Shown here: positions 61,736 to 64,000 of the stretch, one piece after another
Layout of the letters: each line of letters opens with the position of its first letter
Position numbering within the stretch: position 1 is the stretch's first letter
Assembly: GCA_938040735.1 (NCBI GenBank)
Contig: CALHYE010000013.1
Coordinates: 248,001 to 312,000 of the forward strand
Origin: an uncultured Bellilinea sp.
GTDB lineage: Bacteria; Chloroflexota; Anaerolineae; Anaerolineales; Anaerolineaceae
Length of the DNA stretch: 64,000 bases
Direction: 5' to 3'
Program-made: the position numbers and the translations under genes
The notes under the pieces: model-generated
The model's database searches: none
What the model was told of the DNA's origin: nothing
The model's input: only the letters and a program-made list of their open reading frames with translations

Positions 61736-63331
61736 TCACGCCTTGACAATCCATAATGGGTCGTGAATCTCATCCTGTGCGTACAAACGGGTTATTGCTT
61801 GCGGCGTTGCTCGCAAAATATCTCCCGCAAGAACCGAAGCCGATTGGCCGAACTGTTGCTCAGCGATCAAGCCAGCAGTTGCATGAACCCAGGCAGCGGT
61901 AATGGCAGCCGGGAATGGGGTAACCCCTTGGGCAAGCAAGCCGGCAATCAGCCCGGTTAACACATCCCCGCTGCCAGCCCGCGCCAAAGCTGGCGAGGCA
62001 ACTGGAATATGGTAAACCGTTCCATCCGGGGATGCCACAACCGTAAACGCCCCTTTCAGCAGCACGATATGGCCCCAATCCCCGGCATACCGGCGCGCCG
62101 TACCGGCCCGGTCAGATTGAATTGCTGTGGTTGAAAGTCCTGTGAGAGCGCTCATCTCACCCGGATGGGGAGTTAAGACCGACAAGGGAGGCAATTTATC
62201 GTGCCATTTCTCAATCTTCGCCACCAGCCGCAAGCCATCTGCATCCACCACCGTTGGGGGCAAGTCGGCCTGTTGATTGAAAAATTCCCGAACAAACGCG
62301 CCAGCGGCGGCAGAGTTACCCAAACCGGGCCCAATCAGCAGCGCGGTTACCCGTTCCAGATGGCTCAGGACAATTTGAGCAGCCTTTGACGCAATACTCC
62401 CCCCCTCTTCCGGCAAGCTCAGCCAGGTGACCTCGCTCAAACGGCCTGCCAGCGCGTTACGCACTGCGGGAATAACCGCCATCCGCACCAAACCCGCCCC
62501 AATCCGGTAGGCTGCTTCGGCCGCCAAACCGGCTGCGCCGATGTAATCTTCACAACCGGCAATCCCCAGTACCGTGCCAAAAGTCCCTTTGTGAGCGTTG
62601 GCAGGCCTTACCGGCAGCCAGTTACGCACCTCTTCAGCGCAGGCAACAAAATCTCTGACCTCTCTCAACGCGGATAAATCGGCCGGCAACCCCAGCGGCA
62701 CAACCGCCAGTTGACCGGTTAAGTCCGCTGCCGGAAAACGCAACAACCCCGTCTTAATCGCATCCATGCAAACCGTCAGTCGAGCAGGGATTGTGGCTGG
62801 AGACGCTTCTCCACGGTCACAATCCACGCCCGAAGGACAATCCACCGCCACAACCAACGGCAAAGGGGCGAACCTCCGGACGTGTTGCAAAACCTGTTCA
62901 ACCTCTGATTTGAGCGGTAGTTGAATACCGGTACCCAACACCCCATCCAGCAAGACCTCGCTGGTTAAAAGCCACTCATCCAGTGTCTTGAAATTGGGGT
63001 CTTCGATAGCGGTACAAATCTCCACTCCGGCATTCCTGACCCGTCCCAAGAGGGGATCTCCTTCAGGACGGGGGCGCACCAGATATGCCTTTCCCTTCCA
63101 ACCCGCCTGTGCCAAAACCTCCAGCGCTACCAATCCATCTCCTCCATTATTGCCTGAACCAATTAAACCCAGCACGCTTTTTTGTGGAAAAGTTTGCGGC
63201 AAACTTATTACCGCTTTGGCAACGCCGTATCCGGCACGCTCCATCATTTCGGCGTAGGAGACACCCCGCGCATCTCCCTCGCGTTCAATCGCCCGCATTT
63301 GATCAACGGTTACCAGTGGAATGGGTCTCAT
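61736..63331 (-). CDS. nnr: Bifunctional NAD(P)H-hydrate epimerase / ADP-dependent dehydratase
   Basis: Repairs hydrated NAD(P)H. 531 residues from ATG 63331, chosen because AGGAGG is eight bases upstream; another ATG two codons earlier lies too close to it. N-terminal YjeF-N epimerase domain (about 1-215) with LIGSGNNGGDGLVALE and VDCPSGVDCDRGE. The C-terminal ribokinase-like dehydratase has NAHKGTFGTVLGIAG, LLIGPGLGNS, TPHPGEMSAL and ARAGSGDVLTGLIAG. Both active sites look intact. A TATAAT at 63354-63359 is a candidate -10. Confidence 0.95.
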   Translation of the reverse strand: MRPIPLVTVDQMRAIEREGDARGVSYAEMMERAGYGVAKAVISLPQTFPQKSVLGLIGSGNNGGDGLVALEVLAQAGWKGKAYLVRPRPEGDPLLGRVRNAGVEICTAIEDPNFKTLDEWLLTSEVLLDGVLGTGIQLPLKSEVEQVLQHVRRFAPLPLVVAVDCPSGVDCDRGEASPATIPARLTVCMDAIKTGLLRFPAADLTGQLAVVPLGLPADLSALREVRDFVACAEEVRNWLPVRPANAHKGTFGTVLGIAGCEDYIGAAGLAAEAAYRIGAGLVRMAVIPAVRNALAGRLSEVTWLSLPEEGGSIASKAAQIVLSHLERVTALLIGPGLGNSAAAGAFVREFFNQQADLPPTVVDADGLRLVAKIEKWHDKLPPLSVLTPHPGEMSALTGLSTTAIQSDRAGTARRYAGDWGHIVLLKGAFTVVASPDGTVYHIPVASPALARAGSGDVLTGLIAGLLAQGVTPFPAAITAAWVHATAGLIAEQQFGQSASVLAGDILRATPQAITRLYAQDEIHDPLWIVKA

Positions 63332-63406
63332 GATCATCGCCTCCTGCAAATCAATTATAGCCAAGTTCGTTGTGCGTAATTCCAAGAGCAATCCTCCACC
63401 TCACGG

Positions 63407-63412
63407 TATAAT
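63407..63412 (+). promoter_or_regulatory. TATAAT box 7 bases before the last gene
   Basis: TATAAT, CTACCTC, ATG; no Shine-Dalgarno. Leaderless transcript likely. Confidence 0.62.
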
Positions 63413-63419
63413 CTACCTC

Positions 63420-64000
63420 ATGCGCAAATGGCTCTACCTGGCTGTGTTTGTTTCCGGCATGACCACCCTGGCGGCTGAAATGTCTGCTTCGCGTCTGCTG
63501 GGTAATTATTTTGGCACCAGCAACCTGACCTGGGCAAGCATCATCGGTTTGATCTTGATTTACCTGACCGCCGGTTACTTCATTGGCGGACGCTGGGCGG
63601 ATCGTTCTCCCCATTACTCGACCTTCTTTCAAATCTTAATCTGGGCAGCCTTTTCAATTGGCTTAATCCCGCTGGCTTCCCGTCCGATCCTGCGGCTGGC
63701 CGCCAATGCCTTCGACAACCTCGATTTGGGGGTCTTGTTTGGTTCTTTTAGCGTGGTGATGATTCTGTTCATCATCCCCATCACGCTGTTAGGCACCGCC
63801 TCACCCTTTGCCATCCGGCTGGCGCTGCTGGATTCGCGCACAGCCGGCAGCGTTGCCGGACGTATTTACGCCATTTCCACCCTCGGCTCTTTCCTTGGCA
63901 CCTTTTTGCCGGTGTTGATTCTCATCCCGCTGGTGGGCACCTACCGCACCTTCCTGACCATCTCGGCATTTCTGCTCCTGATTGCCCTCCTCGGTCTGGG
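63420..64000 (+). CDS. Spermidine-synthase-like membrane protein, N-terminal part (runs off right edge)
   Basis: The frame opens at ATG 63420 and stays open to the end of the window (193 codons). It begins MRKWLYLAVFVSGMTTLAAE and shows at least five hydrophobic helices. The ITLLGTASPFAIRLAL segment and the AGSVAGRIYAISTLGSFLGT stretch (helix hinge) are characteristic of the membrane half of proteins in which MFS-like helices are joined to a spermidine synthase-like domain (SpeE/fused MFS type). The catalytic part lies outside the window, so the function is uncertain. Confidence 0.82.
   Translation, partial: MRKWLYLAVFVSGMTTLAAEMSASRLLGNYFGTSNLTWASIIGLILIYLTAGYFIGGRWADRSPHYSTFFQILIWAAFSIGLIPLASRPILRLAANAFDNLDLGVLFGSFSVVMILFIIPITLLGTASPFAIRLALLDSRTAGSVAGRIYAISTLGSFLGTFLPVLILIPLVGTYRTFLTISAFLLLIALLGL

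Noticed and set aside
1-64000. tRNA or rRNA genes, CRISPR array, transposon or prophage
   Set aside because: No cloverleaf-like, rRNA-like, regularly repeated or transposase/integrase sequence was seen in the gaps or as coding regions.

Overview
The window is a gene-dense stretch of bacterial chromosome, moderately GC-rich by eye, with no rRNA, tRNA, CRISPR array, insertion sequence or prophage that I can recognise. The gene set points to an anaerobic member of the Chloroflexota, most likely class Anaerolineae. The pointers are pyruvate phosphate dikinase, SelB, a split methylmalonyl-CoA mutase, RodZ-like and MurJ proteins, a BMP-type nucleoside ABC transporter, and several degenerate complex-I-like membrane proteins. 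The taxonomic call is inference from gene content, not from a marker alignment.

Layout. 1-3.3 kb: start of a membrane protein (cut by the left edge) and ppdK. 3.4-4.2 kb (+): receiver-only response regulator and a zinc-ribbon protein. 4.2-7.7 kb (-): tdk, hpt, cca and an alpha/beta hydrolase, packed as one unit. 7.8-9.1 kb (-): rplU, rpmA and rpmE behind a near-consensus sigma-70 promoter, with a clear terminator; L31 carries an alpha-CTD-like extension. 9.1-13.0 kb (-): a coiled-coil protein, selB and a YhfC-type membrane protease. 13.1-18.8 kb (-): an unknown 205-residue protein, a dihydropyrimidinase-family hydrolase and three complex-I-like membrane proteins in one tight operon. 18.9-27.6 kb (-): BMP lipoprotein, ABC ATPase, two permeases, a threonine synthase-like enzyme, a glycosyltransferase and a second fold-type-II PLP enzyme. 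27.9-35.0 kb (-): 8-oxoguanine deaminase-type amidohydrolase, adenine deaminase, a GntR/UTRA regulator, two unusual transcarbamylases and carbamate kinase.

Taken together, 13-35 kb reads as a purine/nucleobase scavenging and fermentation locus. It would import nucleosides or bases, deaminate them, open rings, move carbamoyl groups onto phosphate and recover ATP with carbamate kinase. It resembles the ygeW/hyuA/yqeA-type anaerobic purine clusters of E. coli and gut anaerobes. The transcarbamylases and PLP enzymes differ from the textbook ones, and no xanthine dehydrogenase, ygfK, ygeX or ygeY homologue is visible here.

35-64 kb is mostly housekeeping on both strands: folD, ugd, a solitary DNA methyltransferase, a slipin with an HPS-like decarboxylase, uvrA, a UMF1-type MFS protein, a ferric-reductase-like flavoprotein with a 33-residue membrane peptide, methylmalonyl-CoA epimerase and mutase, a CPA2 antiporter with a PII-like protein, rplI, a RodZ-like protein with two HTH domains, rimO, a PMT-type glycosyltransferase, a CopD-like protein, a TPR protein, murJ, a ZIP transporter, an RsmI-like methylase, a PflX-type radical SAM protein, two small membrane proteins, nnr, and the start of a spermidine-synthase-like membrane protein cut by the right edge. 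A recurring feature is a TATAAT box only 6-8 bases (11 in one case) before the start codon with no Shine-Dalgarno, which predicts leaderless transcripts for about seven genes.
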